This document shows, in pieces, positions 44,090 to 53,198 of a stretch of DNA of 64,000 bases. Where the stretch lies: the NCBI GenBank assembly GCA_965247915.1, contig OZ252048.1, forward strand, positions 3,410,001 to 3,474,000. Reading direction: 5' to 3'. Under the pieces are notes generated by a model, which was not told where the DNA came from, ran no database searches, and worked only from the letters and a program-made list of their open reading frames with translations. Each line of letters opens with the position of its first letter. Position 1 is the stretch's first letter. This DNA is from JAKZRT01 sp965247915 (lineage in GTDB: Bacteria > Pseudomonadota > Alphaproteobacteria > Rhodobacterales > Rhodobacteraceae). The position numbers were made by a program, and so were the translations under genes.

Positions 44090-44935
44090 ATGCGACCCAT
44101 CAGCCCTGATGTTACTCTTTCCATTGGCGAGGTGTCAGAGCTTCTTGGTGTCTCTCCCGGTATCATCCGGTTTTGGGAGCGTGAAAAGCTGATCGCGCCA
44201 CATCGCACAGCCGGGGGCCACCGTGTCTTCAGCAAAGCCGATCTGCGCCGATTGCGCCGCATTGCCAAACTATACCTCGTTGACGTATTGAACCCGGCTG
44301 GGATCCGGCGTGAACTTGGGCAGGTTGCGGCGGTGTCAAAAGAGCGCCAAATCGATCCGACACTGGGCCCCAAGCTGCGTCAGTTGCGCAAGGCAAAGAA
44401 GATGACCCTGGCTCTGGCGGCCGAAAAATCGAGGCTTTCGCCTTCCTTCATCAGCGCGCTGGAGCGCGGCAATACGGGCGTCGGACTAGAGACCCTGTTC
44501 CGGTTGGCCGAGGCGCTTGGCACAACCATCCCCTCGATCAAGGGCGCGAGCCGGGAAAGCGATGCAAAACGTCATTTCGTTGCTGCGGACGCCCGTCAGG
44601 AGTTCAAGACCGATGACGGTGGCATTGTATTGGAAGACCTGATCCCCAAGCCAGCAGGCATGGAGAGCCAGATCGCCACAATCGCACCCGGCGCATCCAG
44701 TGAGGACGAATATTCCCACAAGGGACAAGAGTTCTTGTTTGTTCTCGAAGGTCGCCTGTCATTCTGGCTGGAACCCGGCGAGACCTATGATCTGGCAGCC
44801 GGTGACTCGCTTTATCTGCATAGCCACCTGAAACACAGATGGGCCAACGAAACAGACGCGCCCACGCGGGTGCTTTGGGTGAACGCGGCCCTTCCTGTGA
44901 AGGCTGGCGTGCCTGCCCCTGTCACCGACGCCTAG
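44090..44935 (+). CDS. MerR-XRE-cupin three-domain transcriptional regulator
   Basis: A 281-residue regulator. A MerR-type winged helix at about residues 10-80 (LSIGEVSELLGVSPGIIRFWEREK, given as two helices, then RTAGGHRVFSKADLRRLRRI) is followed by an XRE helix-turn-helix at about 110-165 (LRQLRKAKKMTLALAA; SPSFISALERGNTGVGL). A C-terminal cupin (about 205-270) contains SHKGQEFLFVLEGRL and LAAGDSLYLHSHLKHRW. ATG 44090 has GAGGTG 6 nt upstream. The gene converges on the long catabolic operon starting at 52045; without the intervening transposon only about 57 bp would separate them. It is therefore the likely operon regulator, sensing a small ligand through the cupin. Confidence 0.82.
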   Translation: MRPISPDVTLSIGEVSELLGVSPGIIRFWEREKLIAPHRTAGGHRVFSKADLRRLRRIAKLYLVDVLNPAGIRRELGQVAAVSKERQIDPTLGPKLRQLRKAKKMTLALAAEKSRLSPSFISALERGNTGVGLETLFRLAEALGTTIPSIKGASRESDAKRHFVAADARQEFKTDDGGIVLEDLIPKPAGMESQIATIAPGASSEDEYSHKGQEFLFVLEGRLSFWLEPGETYDLAAGDSLYLHSHLKHRWANETDAPTRVLWVNAALPVKAGVPAPVTDA

Positions 44936-44963
44936 GACGGGGAAATCCCGCGCGAGCCCTTTA

Positions 44964-45008
44964 GGCCTAACTGGACGGAAGCTGCATATATGGACGTCTT
45001 GAGGAACA
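44964..45008 (+). repeat. Left terminal inverted repeat of the Tn3-family transposon
   Basis: A 45-bp repeat beginning GGCCTAACTGGACGGAAGC and ending CTTGAGGAACA. It is identical to the reversed right end at 51966-52010 with no mismatch over 45 bp. Classical Tn3 repeats are about 38 bp. Target copy CTTTA precedes it. Confidence 0.92.
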
Positions 45009-45084
45009 TAAGCGGAACGAATTGACACTTGACGTGCCTTTTGCATGGGTCGAGAACTGAGGGATATTCGAAAGGTATTCCGTA

Positions 45085-46685
45085 TTGGCAGAGCTATCAT
45101 TTATTGAGCAATGGAGTCTGACTTTTGACGATTTAGATTTCGTTAACGGGTATCGCAAGGCTATGCGTATTTGGATTGCCCTTCAGCTGAAGTTTTTTTG
45201 TCTTCATGGTTATTTCCCTGCGGATCATAGCGATATTGCTTCAGATTGTATTGCCTATCTTGCGGAGCAGATGGGGTGCTCTGTCCCTGACCAGTCTGAA
45301 TATCAATTTAAAGCTCGTGCGGCTCGTCACCATAATCAGGATGTGTTACGCCATCTTGGCTTCCATCGCGCGACTGACCGTGACAAGGCTTCTCTGAAGC
45401 TCTGGTTAAAAGGGGCTTTTCAGGACAAGCAAATATCTTTCGGCACTATGGTTTCACAGGCGTTTGACTGGTGCCATCATCATAAAGTGTATATCCCTTC
45501 GCGCAAAATCATGGGCCGTTTTGTCGGATCGGCGCAGCGTGCATTTAAGGATGAATTTTTAATGTCGGTCACACGGCAACTTTCCTCCAGCACAATCGCC
45601 AAATTGGAAGCCTCGCTTGCGGATCCAATGACAACAACGGGGTTTCGGCGGCTAAAGGACGATGTTGGTGCCGCGGCACTGGACAATATGTTATCGGCCA
45701 CTGAACGCCTGGCATTCATCCGTGATCTGAATTTGCCGATGGGCATGCTGGAAAGGGTAGACCGGGCCTGGATTGATAGGCTAGTGCGACGGGTGGGAGG
45801 AGAAACCGCTTCCGAAATGCGTCGCCATGGTTTTGAGCGTCGAATGGGGCTTTATGCCGTATATCTCATGGTGCGCAACGCACAGCTTATCGATGGTGTC
45901 GCAGACCTTTTGGTTGAACTGACCCACCGGATAGGTACAAGTGCGCGCCGCAAGGTAATTGCGGGCATAAATAGTGAGATTGAAAAGGTTCATGGCAAAG
46001 AACGGTTATTGGCAGAAATAGCCATGGCTTCTGTAACTCGACCCAAGGGTCGTATCTGCGATGTTATTTTTCCCGTTGTTGGGGCGCCGAAATTAGCTGC
46101 AATCATCAAGGAATATAGATCAAAGGGATCTTTTGATGCCCAAATTCAAAAAGTAATGCGGGGGTCATATGCCACCCATTATCGCCGTATGTTGCCTGAT
46201 ATCCTGTCCATTCTGGCGTTCCAGTCAAACAATGCAACCTGGCGGCCCATTCTCGATGCGCTTGAGTGGATCAAGGTGTTACACGCCGAAGGCCGCAGGT
46301 TTGCAGATCCGGAATCATCCCCGGTTGGGTCCATTCCCAAAAAATGGCGCGCTTTCGTAGTGGACGGTAAAGACCGTTTGAATGTCATTTCATATGAGCT
46401 GTGTGTTTTGACACAGTTGCGGACGTGTCTGCGTGCAAAAGAGATTTGGATCACGGGTGCTGATCGCTATCGCAATCCCGATGATGATTTGCCGAAGGAT
46501 TTTGCCGAGCGCCGGGATACCTATTACGATGATCTGAAGCTGTCGCAGGATGCCGCAGGATTTGTGGCCGGCATAAAGGCCCAGTTGGAAGAAGAATTAC
46601 GCCTGTTGAACACCAATATACCGCATAATGATAAAGTGTCCCTGCGTTGGAGTGGCGACAACCGCATCTCGATAACGCCTTTTAA
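45085..46685 (+). pseudogene. tnpA: Tn3-family transposase tnpA, 5' part
   Basis: The first 1,601 bp (about 533 codons) of a Tn3-type transposase, starting at TTG 45085. Recognisable regions include LRAKEIWITGADRYRNPDDDLPKDF split by the family pattern (near residue 450), then DAAGFVAGIKAQLEEEL. The frame is broken by an IS1380 inserted in the TTTAA at 46681-46685. The catalytic core lies entirely in the 3' part. Reading on into the IS gives an unrelated tail to 46782. Joining to 48333 gives an in-frame protein of 964 residues, normal for the family. Confidence 0.9.
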
Positions 46686-48327
46686 CCGACATTCCCCAGA
46701 TGACATCCAAATTTGCGGAAATCGTACCACGGCCCCATCTCCAAGGGAACTCTGTTCCCATTGCAGCCATCCGATGACATGATTTTGGTAATCGGCCAGC
46801 GCGTGGAAGGCCATTTGGTCGTTTCTCCTGCCATCCAGACACACCTCTCGTGCCGCAATCTCCTTGCCGTCGATTCCCTCGGCCTACGCCGGAGCGGGTC
46901 TTCGTCGTAGATCATCAATCAGGCTCAAGATTTTCTGGAACAAGCTTCTTGTGACTGCAGCCTCGGCCAATTGAAATGTGACGTACCGGCCATGGTTGAC
47001 AACTTTCGCACCGATCTTGACCAGCTTCTCCCTCAGCGTCGTCAGCGACCATTGCTCCACGGCATCGGGCAACGCCAGGGTACGCATGAAGTTGCCGAGG
47101 TTATAGGCGAGTGCATGCAGCTGGAGCCGGACGGCATTGTTGCGTAACGAACGGCATGACAGCCGCGTCCACTTGATGGCGTTCTTGCCTTCCCTGATCC
47201 ATTGCCCGGCAGTGCCGCGCTGATTGTAGAACGCAACAACCCGCTCGGCAGGACGGCTCAGGTTGGTGACGATGAAGCCGACGCGGGGATACAGTTCCCC
47301 TGAGTGCCACTCCACCTTGGCGACGACCCGGCGGGGCTCCGTCCAGCTACCGGCCCGATAGCTGAAGTTCGCGTAATACCGACGAACTTCCTTCGGCGGC
47401 CGACCGACGGGGCGCTTGAGCAGGTGCGCGATGCTGTCGTGCAGCACCTTGTTGGCCGGAAGCCGGATGGCGTACTTGAAGCCTTCCGTTTCCAGAAACT
47501 CATAAACCTCGGGCGAGGCGAAGGCGGCGTCACCACGGAAATAACGCCGGAGTGTCTTGTTCCGGTATCGAGCGACCACCGGGTCCAACACATCGCGCCA
47601 TTCATGGGCGCTGTGCACGTTGCCCGGACGCAGGGCGCAACGCTCCAGATCGCCGAACTGGTTGAACACGAACAGCGGGTGATAGCACGTGCAGCCGAAG
47701 TGACCGTTGTAGGCCGTGCCCTCCTGGTCACCGTAGGTCGGGCTGACGGAGCTGTCCATGTCGAGCACGATAATCTTCGGCGGCTTGCGCTCGTTAACCT
47801 GGTCGATCCAGATGCCCAAAAGGTCAGCGAGCGCGGCGAGGTTGTCATTGGTGGCGAGTAACTCCGTCTCGAACCGGCCCATCTGGCTGGTCGATGCGCC
47901 GCCGCGCTCGACAGCCCTGCCGCCGACGATCCACCGCATCGCAGGATCGCGCCCCAGCCGGTCGGCGTCGTTCACGTCCTCGTACCCGGCGAGACGACCA
48001 TAGACGGATTGGCGAAGGAGACCGATGATGCCGTGCCAACCGTTCTTGCCGGTCCGGCTGTCAGCAATAACGTCACCGGCCAGCGTGGTCAGGCCGAGGG
48101 CTTCGTCCAGTTCACGATAGGCGAGCAGACCAGCGTCTGACGTGATCCGCGAACCGTGGAACTCGAACTTCAGTCTTCGGTCGAAAAACGCCCGCAGAAG
48201 CCCCCGATCCGACTCACCCTCCAGGTTCCGCATTCGACCCACCCTCCGTCTGATCTAATCCACTGATTCTTATACAGGAATCGGACGAAAACCGCATCAG
48301 ATGGATCGGTCACTTGGGGAATGCGGG
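46686..48327 (-). mobile_element. IS1380-family element, copy 2, inside tnpA
   Basis: A 1,642-bp element with ends CCGACATTCCCCA and (reversed) CCCGCATTCCCCA. A 5-bp duplication TTTAA flanks it at 46681-46685 and 48328-48332. It splits the Tn3 transposase gene. It is related to but not identical with copy 1 at 41135-42786, so the two arrived separately. Confidence 0.9.
46884..48242 (-). CDS. IS1380-family transposase (copy 2)
   Basis: A 452-residue DDE transposase: FDRRLKFEFHGSRITSDAGLL near the start, the first catalytic Asp in VLDMDSSVSPTYGDQ (about 180), the second in RYFRGDAAFASPE (about 248) and the Glu or equivalent in YNQRGTAGQWIREGK (about 353), where Gly-Gln replaces the Glu-Gln of copy 1 (RGTAEQ). 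That change of a conserved acidic position may impair catalysis. The ORF is otherwise intact. Confidence 0.9.
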   Translation of the reverse strand: MGRMRNLEGESDRGLLRAFFDRRLKFEFHGSRITSDAGLLAYRELDEALGLTTLAGDVIADSRTGKNGWHGIIGLLRQSVYGRLAGYEDVNDADRLGRDPAMRWIVGGRAVERGGASTSQMGRFETELLATNDNLAALADLLGIWIDQVNERKPPKIIVLDMDSSVSPTYGDQEGTAYNGHFGCTCYHPLFVFNQFGDLERCALRPGNVHSAHEWRDVLDPVVARYRNKTLRRYFRGDAAFASPEVYEFLETEGFKYAIRLPANKVLHDSIAHLLKRPVGRPPKEVRRYYANFSYRAGSWTEPRRVVAKVEWHSGELYPRVGFIVTNLSRPAERVVAFYNQRGTAGQWIREGKNAIKWTRLSCRSLRNNAVRLQLHALAYNLGNFMRTLALPDAVEQWSLTTLREKLVKIGAKVVNHGRYVTFQLAEAAVTRSLFQKILSLIDDLRRRPAPA

Positions 48328-48332
48328 TTTAA

Positions 48333-49626
48333 AGCGGTACCCGAGCCAACGGGGCTTATTGGGTTGAAGGCGGAAGTTACAAAACGCTGGCCGATGACGG
48401 GTCTCTTGGATGTTTTGAAGGAAACGGCATTGGATACTGGATATCTGGATGCTTTTGAGACAACGGCTTCTCGTGAAGCTTTACCCCGTGACGACCGTGA
48501 TCGGCGTTTGCTGCTCAGCCTCTATGGCTTGGGCACGAATGCAGGCCTGAAACGTGTGGCTGCCGGTGTGTCCGATATCAACTATGATGCATTGCTCCAT
48601 GCACGTCGTCGCTATATTGATCCATCTTCTTTACGGGCGGCTTGCGCGCGCGTAGCGGATGCAACTTTGGCTATCCGTAACCCTGACATTTGGGGCAAGG
48701 CGGGTACGGCAAGTGCCTCGGATTCCACAAAGTTCGGGGCATGGGATCGCAATCTGATGACCGAATGGCATGCGCGTTACGGTGGGCGGGGCGTGATGAT
48801 CTACTGGCATGTGGAAAAACAATCGACCTGTATATATTCGCAACTGAAACGGTGCTCGTCATCTGAAGTGGCTGCGATGATTGAGGGTGTCCTGCGCCAT
48901 TGCACCGATATGGAAATTCAACGCCAATATGTTGACAGCCACGGCCAAAGTGCCGTTGGCTTTGCCTTTTGTCACCTCTTGGGATTCGAACTGGCGCCGC
49001 GCTTGAAAGCGATTGCCCGCCAAAAGCTGGCTCTGCCAAGTGCGGGCATGCGGTCTCAGTTGCCAAATCTTCTCCCCATTCTGTCCAGGGTAATCGATTG
49101 GGCTGAAATTGAGCGCCAGTATGACGAGATGGTTAAATATGCTGCCGCCATGCAGCACGGCACAGCGGATCCTGAAGCCATCCTGCGCCGTTTTAGCAGT
49201 GCCAAAGTTATGCACCCAACCTATAAGGCATTGGCTGAACTGGGCCGCGCCATCAAAACGATATTCCTATGCCGCTATCTGCGCTCGGAAGCTTACCGTC
49301 GTGAGATCAATGAGGGCCTGAATGTCGTTGAGAACTGGAACAGTGCCAATGGCTTTGTGTTTTTTGGCAAGGGCGGCGAGATATCCACCAACCGGATTGC
49401 CGATCAGGAAGTGTCAGCCCATGCGCTACATTTACTTCAGGCCTCGCTGGTCTATGTCAACACGCGCATGGTCCAATCCATATTGGCAAATCCTGAATGG
49501 GCAGCCAAATTAACCCCCGAAGATTACCGCGGTCTTAGCCCGCTGATTTATTCCCACATCAACCCCTATGGCCGTTTCGACGTTGATCTTGATAAGCGGA
49601 TCAACTTTGAACGTATGGCCGCGTAA
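48333..49626 (+). pseudogene. tnpA: Tn3-family transposase tnpA, 3' part with DDE core
   Basis: The last 1,294 bp of the Tn3 transposase. It resumes exactly after the TTTAA duplication with KAVPEPTGLIGLK and then has LYGLGTNAGLKRVA. The first catalytic Asp is in SASDSTKFGAWD, the second in YVDSHGQSAVGF, and the Glu in GLNVVENWNSANGF, followed by LHLLQASLVYVNTRM and the usual C-terminus with LTPEDYRGLSPLIYSHINPYG. The open frame begins at an ATG within the IS end (48301), so a protein with the DDE domain could be made but would lack the DNA-binding N-terminus. Confidence 0.9.
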
Positions 49627-49640
49627 TTCTGGAGACACAT

Positions 49641-50510
49641 ATGCCCGTATCAAAGAAACCTCGTAAAAAAGCTAAATCCAAGAATAAATCCCAAGGTGAT
49701 AATGTTATTGGGTTTGTCCCAAATGCGCGTGATATTGAAGCGTTTTTGGGTGACATACTCGACGATGATAACAGTCAAGATCCAGTTCAAAAAGCTCAGA
49801 GTGTTATGTATGAGGCTTGGGAATGTAGTGACCCGAAGCAGCGTTTCACTCTGGCTCGTAAAGCATTGCGCATATCTCCATTATGCGCAGATGCCTACAA
49901 CCTTCTCGCCGAAGAATATGCCAAGACCCAAGAGGAAGCATTGGCCTATTTTCAGCGTGCCGTTGAGGCAGGAGCGAACGCCTTAGGTTCTGATGGTTTC
50001 GAAGATTATGCGGGGCATTTCTGGGGATTTCACGAAACCCGTCCTTATATGCGTGCTCGTTTGGGATTAGGTGAAGCTTTGTGGGCGATGGGTGAGAAAG
50101 ATACCGCCATCCAGAATTTCAAGGAAATGCTGGAACTGAACCCTGGCGACAACCAAGGTATACGATATATCCTGACTGCGAAGCTCCTCGAAATTGGTAA
50201 AATGGATGACTTAAAATCTCTGCTCAAAAAATGTGTGGACGACTATTCTGCCGATATTCAGTATACTCGAGCTCTCATTGCCTATTCTGAAAATGCAGAA
50301 GATGCACAGCAGATTGCGGAGGAGGCTTGGAAAACAAACAGGCATGTACCCAACATGTTATCTGGACATACGCCTTTGATAGAGTTGAGCAACTACATCA
50401 CTATGGGTGGTGAGGATGAGGCCACCAGTTACATTGGTGCTTTTGGATCTGCCTGGAAAAGAGTGCCAGGGTCTATTGAGTGGTTGAGCAAAGTAACGGC
50501 ATCACTGTAG
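49641..50510 (+). CDS. TPR-repeat cargo protein (ST7-like)
   Basis: A 289-residue soluble protein. The lysine-rich start (KKPRKKAKSKNKSQ) is followed by helical tetratricopeptide-like repeats, for example ALRISPLCADAYNLLAEEYA (about 77-96) and GEALWAMGEKDTAIQNFKEMLELNPGDNQ in two helices (about 145-173). The middle part resembles the ST7 protein family (FWGFHETRPYMRARLGLGEALW). It lies 14 bp after tnpA on the same strand, so it is expressed with the transposition genes. It has no known transposition role and may be a regulator, defence or stress cargo; function unknown. Confidence 0.7.
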   Translation: MPVSKKPRKKAKSKNKSQGDNVIGFVPNARDIEAFLGDILDDDNSQDPVQKAQSVMYEAWECSDPKQRFTLARKALRISPLCADAYNLLAEEYAKTQEEALAYFQRAVEAGANALGSDGFEDYAGHFWGFHETRPYMRARLGLGEALWAMGEKDTAIQNFKEMLELNPGDNQGIRYILTAKLLEIGKMDDLKSLLKKCVDDYSADIQYTRALIAYSENAEDAQQIAEEAWKTNRHVPNMLSGHTPLIELSNYITMGGEDEATSYIGAFGSAWKRVPGSIEWLSKVTASL

Positions 50511-50637
50511 GGTGCGATACGTCATTATGGGTATACCCTAGGTAAACACGCGCAGTGAGCATCAAAGCACACAAATATCTGTTCACTTTAGGTCTGTTTT
50601 GCATTAATGAACACAAAATGCCACAGGCACACCCATA
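50511..50637 (+). promoter_or_regulatory. Candidate resolution (res) site
   Basis: The 127-bp gap before tnpR is the only non-coding space beside the resolvase gene, where Tn3 res sites lie. It contains the palindrome GGGTATACCC (50529-50538) and an inverted pair TGTTCA ... TGAACA (about 50580 to 50613), spaced like a resolvase-binding subsite. It probably also holds the tnpR promoter. Confidence 0.45.
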
Positions 50638-51475
50638 ATGAACAGATCACAAGCAAAAATCGGATATGCCCGCACATCCACCTCTGATCAGAATCTCGAT
50701 GCCCAGATTGCGGCATTAAGGATGGCTGGATGCGGTATGATCCGGACCGAGCAGAAAAGTGGGGCAACCCTTGACGGGCGCTCAGAGCTGAAAATCATTC
50801 TGGAGTTTATTCATCCGGGGGAGATTCTGGTGGTGACGCGGATTGACCGATTGGCCCGATCCCTCACTGATTTACAAACGATCGTCACGGCTCTGAAAAA
50901 TAAGGGCGCACATTTGGCCGCAACAGAACAACCGGTTGATACATCCGTGCCTATCCGGTTGTCACCCACACCCACTACATCTAGGGTGCTCCCAATCGCC
51001 CGAGTAAAGCTGGGCGTAAGTGGGAGCGGTGACATCGCCAGCAATTTAGGCGGCACAGGCCGTGCCATCCGGGAAAAGTCGCTGGAACTCAGGAAGCGAC
51101 CGCGGAAACGAAAGGTCTTCACGCTGCGAGACATCCATCCCCGCTTTGTCCCCCTCCCGGGCCACTCGACGCCACGCCATACATATAGTGGGTGTGGGTG
51201 ACAACCGGATAGGCACGGATACATCAACCGCGACAGGAAAAGCCTTCTTTGACATGCTCGGTGTTTTTGCCGAGTTTGAAACCAATCTGCGCCGGGAACG
51301 TCAGGCTGAGGGTATTATAGCTGCAAAAATGCGCGGTGTTTACCGTGGACGGCGTGCCACTATCAACATGGAAGAAATTCAGATGAAATTGAATGAAGGG
51401 GCGTCCCCAACCAATATAGCAAGGGCAATGGGTATTTCACGGGGCACGGTCTACAAAGCAAAGGCCTTGATGTGA
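50638..51475 (+). pseudogene. tnpR: Tn3-family resolvase tnpR, split by a MITE
   Basis: A serine resolvase in two pieces, 50638-50945 and 51226-51475. The first has KIGYARTSTSDQNLDAQ with the nucleophile Ser in the TSTSDQN stretch and VVTRIDRLARSLTDL. The second continues TATGKAFFDMLGVFAEFE and RRERQAEGI, with a C-terminal helix-turn-helix GASPTNIARAMGISRGTVYKA as two helices. The 272-bp insert plus one 8-bp target copy sits between them. Joining them gives 185 residues, the normal length. As it stands the first frame ends at 51201 with unrelated residues, so cointegrate resolution is probably lost. Confidence 0.9.
50946..51217. mobile_element. 272-bp MITE derived from an IS1595-family element
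   Basis: Ends are perfect 32-bp inverted repeats beginning CGTGCCTATCCGGTTGTC, and an 8-bp duplication GATACATC flanks it (50938-50945 and 51218-51225). On the minus strand its interior encodes MDVSQREDLSFPRSLPEFQR followed by LFPDGTACAA, which matches the start of IS1595-type transposases. The rest of the transposase, including the zinc ribbon and DDE core, is deleted. IS1595 elements make 8-bp duplications, so the assignment is consistent. A non-autonomous derivative moved in trans. Confidence 0.85.
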
Positions 51476-51951
51476 AAAAGAATGTTCGGCCGCCTGCTGC
51501 CCGGCAGCGTTTGCAAGCAAACGCGAAAGCGGTCAAGGTCAATTCTCCCCGCAACTTGACGCCAGCTCTTTGCGACCGTTTGCGCCTCGATCTCTTGAAC
51601 GCATGCAGGAAGGTCGCCGAAACCCATGGGCTTACGGTCGAGGGAGGCGAGTTGAGCGACATCGACTTGCGTCACGGTTTTGACATTGAATTCAGCGTTG
51701 GTATTCCGATGGATGACGGCTCCCTCTATTCAGTCGATAGGGCGTTGTTCGAAGTGCTGGCTGAGCCTTTTGGATTGAAGCCTTCAGACTATGGTCGTAT
51801 CTTCAGAACTGGTGGTGAAACCTTCCGCATCACCGCGATAAACCCCAATCGCCCTAAATATCCGATCAGTGCTGAACGCCTTGCTGACGGCCGTGAATAT
51901 AAGTTTACCGTGGAAAATATCGAAATGTATCTCAAGGCGGCAGAACACTAA
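51472..51951 (+). CDS. Hypothetical transposon-borne protein, 159 aa
   Basis: Starts with GTG at 51472, overlapping the end of tnpR (ATGTGA), so it is coupled to the resolvase gene. The N-terminus is basic (KKNVRPPAARQRLQANAKAVK). The rest is a mixed alpha/beta domain with SDIDLRHGFDIEFSVGIPMDD and KPSDYGRIFRTGGETFRITAINPNRPKYP broken into short strands. I do not recognise the family. It ends 14 bp before the right terminal repeat, so it is the distal cargo or an accessory gene of the transposon. Confidence 0.65.
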   Translation: MKKNVRPPAARQRLQANAKAVKVNSPRNLTPALCDRLRLDLLNACRKVAETHGLTVEGGELSDIDLRHGFDIEFSVGIPMDDGSLYSVDRALFEVLAEPFGLKPSDYGRIFRTGGETFRITAINPNRPKYPISAERLADGREYKFTVENIEMYLKAAEH

Positions 51952-51965
51952 ATTTGTTCTCTAAT

Positions 51966-52010
51966 TGTTCCTCAAGACGTCCATATATGCAGCTTCCGTC
52001 CAGTTAGGCC
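51966..52010 (-). repeat. Right terminal inverted repeat of the Tn3-family transposon
   Basis: An exact reversed copy of 44964-45008. The second target copy CTTTA (52011-52015) follows, and the stop codon of the acyl-CoA dehydrogenase gene is 29 bp further on. Confidence 0.92.
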
Positions 52011-52044
52011 CTTTAGCGCCGTCGTGGGGAAATAGAGAGCGGCG

Positions 52045-53198
52045 TCACTCGCGCCCTGACAGCATCGAGCGTGCAATCACGAGCTGCTGGATCTGGGTCG
52101 TGCCCTCGTAAATCCGAAACAGCCGGACATCACGGTAAAACCGCTCGATCCCGTATTCGGTCATGTAACCTGCGCCGCCGAAGATTTGAACGGCCCGATC
52201 TGCAACCCGCCCCACCATCTCGGAGGCAAACATCTTGCAGCAACTGGCCTCTTCGGTGATGCGCTCGCCCCGGTCGCGGCGTCCGGCGGCATCCATCACC
52301 ATGCAGCGTGCCGCGTAACTCTCTGCGCGGCTGTCCGCCAGCATGGCTTGCACCAGTTGAAAATCGGCAATGGGTTGGTCGAACTGGCGCCGTTGCGAGG
52401 CGTAGTCGAGGCACTCCTCGATCAACCGCTCGGCAATGGCCGTGCACACTGCGGCAATGTGCAGACGCCCACGATCAAGTGTCTGCATGGCAACGCGAAA
52501 GCCTTTGCCTTCCTCCCCAGAAGCGCGTCCTGCGCGATCTGGCAGTCCGTCAGAACCACATCCGCGGTCAGGCTGCCCTGCTGTCCCATCTTGGCATCTG
52601 TTGGCCCGATCGTAAGGCCGGGGCTGTCGGCTGGCACCAGGAACGCAGAGACCCCCAGATCTGTCCGCGCGAACACGGTGAACACCCCGGCCAACGGAGC
52701 ATTGGTGATATAGCGCTTCGTGCCATTCAAAACCCAGCCGTCCGCAGTCCGCCGGGCCGTTGTGCGCAGCGACCGCGCATCCGATCCGGCCTCAGGCTCC
52801 GTCAGCGCAAACGAGGCGATCAGCGCCCCCGTCGCGAGGTCTGGCAGATAGCGCTGCTTCTGCGCCTCTGTGCCCGAAAGAATGATGCCTTGGCTGCCAA
52901 TGCCGTTGTTGGTGCCAACCGCCGAGCGAAAAACCGGAGAGGTCCGGCACAACTCGAAGACGGCCAACATCTCTTCGCAGGTGTTCAGTCCAAGACCGCC
53001 ATACTCTTGCGGGATCGTCAGGCCGTAGAGCCCAAGATCGCGCATCTCTTGCCGCAAATCGTCTGGGATCGCGTTGTCAGCCGCAACGCGCGCTTCGTTT
53101 GGAACAAGCCTGTCGCGCACAAAGCGGCGGATGGTCGACAAGAGCGCGTCGAGCGTTTCCGGGTCAAGCGCCTCAGGGGCCTCGTCTGCGCCTGTCAT
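52045..53198 (-). pseudogene. Acyl-CoA dehydrogenase, frameshifted
   Basis: A typical flavin acyl-CoA dehydrogenase in two frames. The upstream frame (53198 down to about 52520) has RRFVRDRLVPNEARVA, SFALTEPEAGSDARSL and WVLNGTKRYITNAP (FAD and substrate regions). After DALLG it goes out of phase as RKAKAF. The correct continuation, EEGKGFRVAMQTLDRGR, is one base off and leads to QRRQFDQPIADFQLVQ, MFASEMVGRVADRAVQIFGG and IYEGTTQIQQLVIAR. One C missing from the CCCC run at 52515-52518 explains this. The corrected length is 384 residues, normal. It is the last gene of the operon. Confidence 0.88.

Larger units (their letters stand above)
44964..52010 (+). mobile_element. Tn3-family transposon, 7,047 bp, doubly interrupted
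   Basis: Both ends carry a 45-bp perfect inverted repeat starting GGCCTAACTGGACGG. A 5-bp duplication CTTTA lies outside (44959-44963 and 52011-52015). Gene order, all on the plus strand, is tnpA, a TPR gene, tnpR and a 159-codon gene. tnpA contains an IS1380 and tnpR a MITE. Codon use is visibly AT-richer than in the flanking genes, so the unit came from another host. Most Tn3 ends start GGGG, so the GGCC start is atypical. Confidence 0.92.

Noticed and set aside
50638..51201. A 187-codon resolvase taken at face value
   Set aside because: Its last 84 codons are MITE sequence; the real C-terminal half of the resolvase continues after the MITE.
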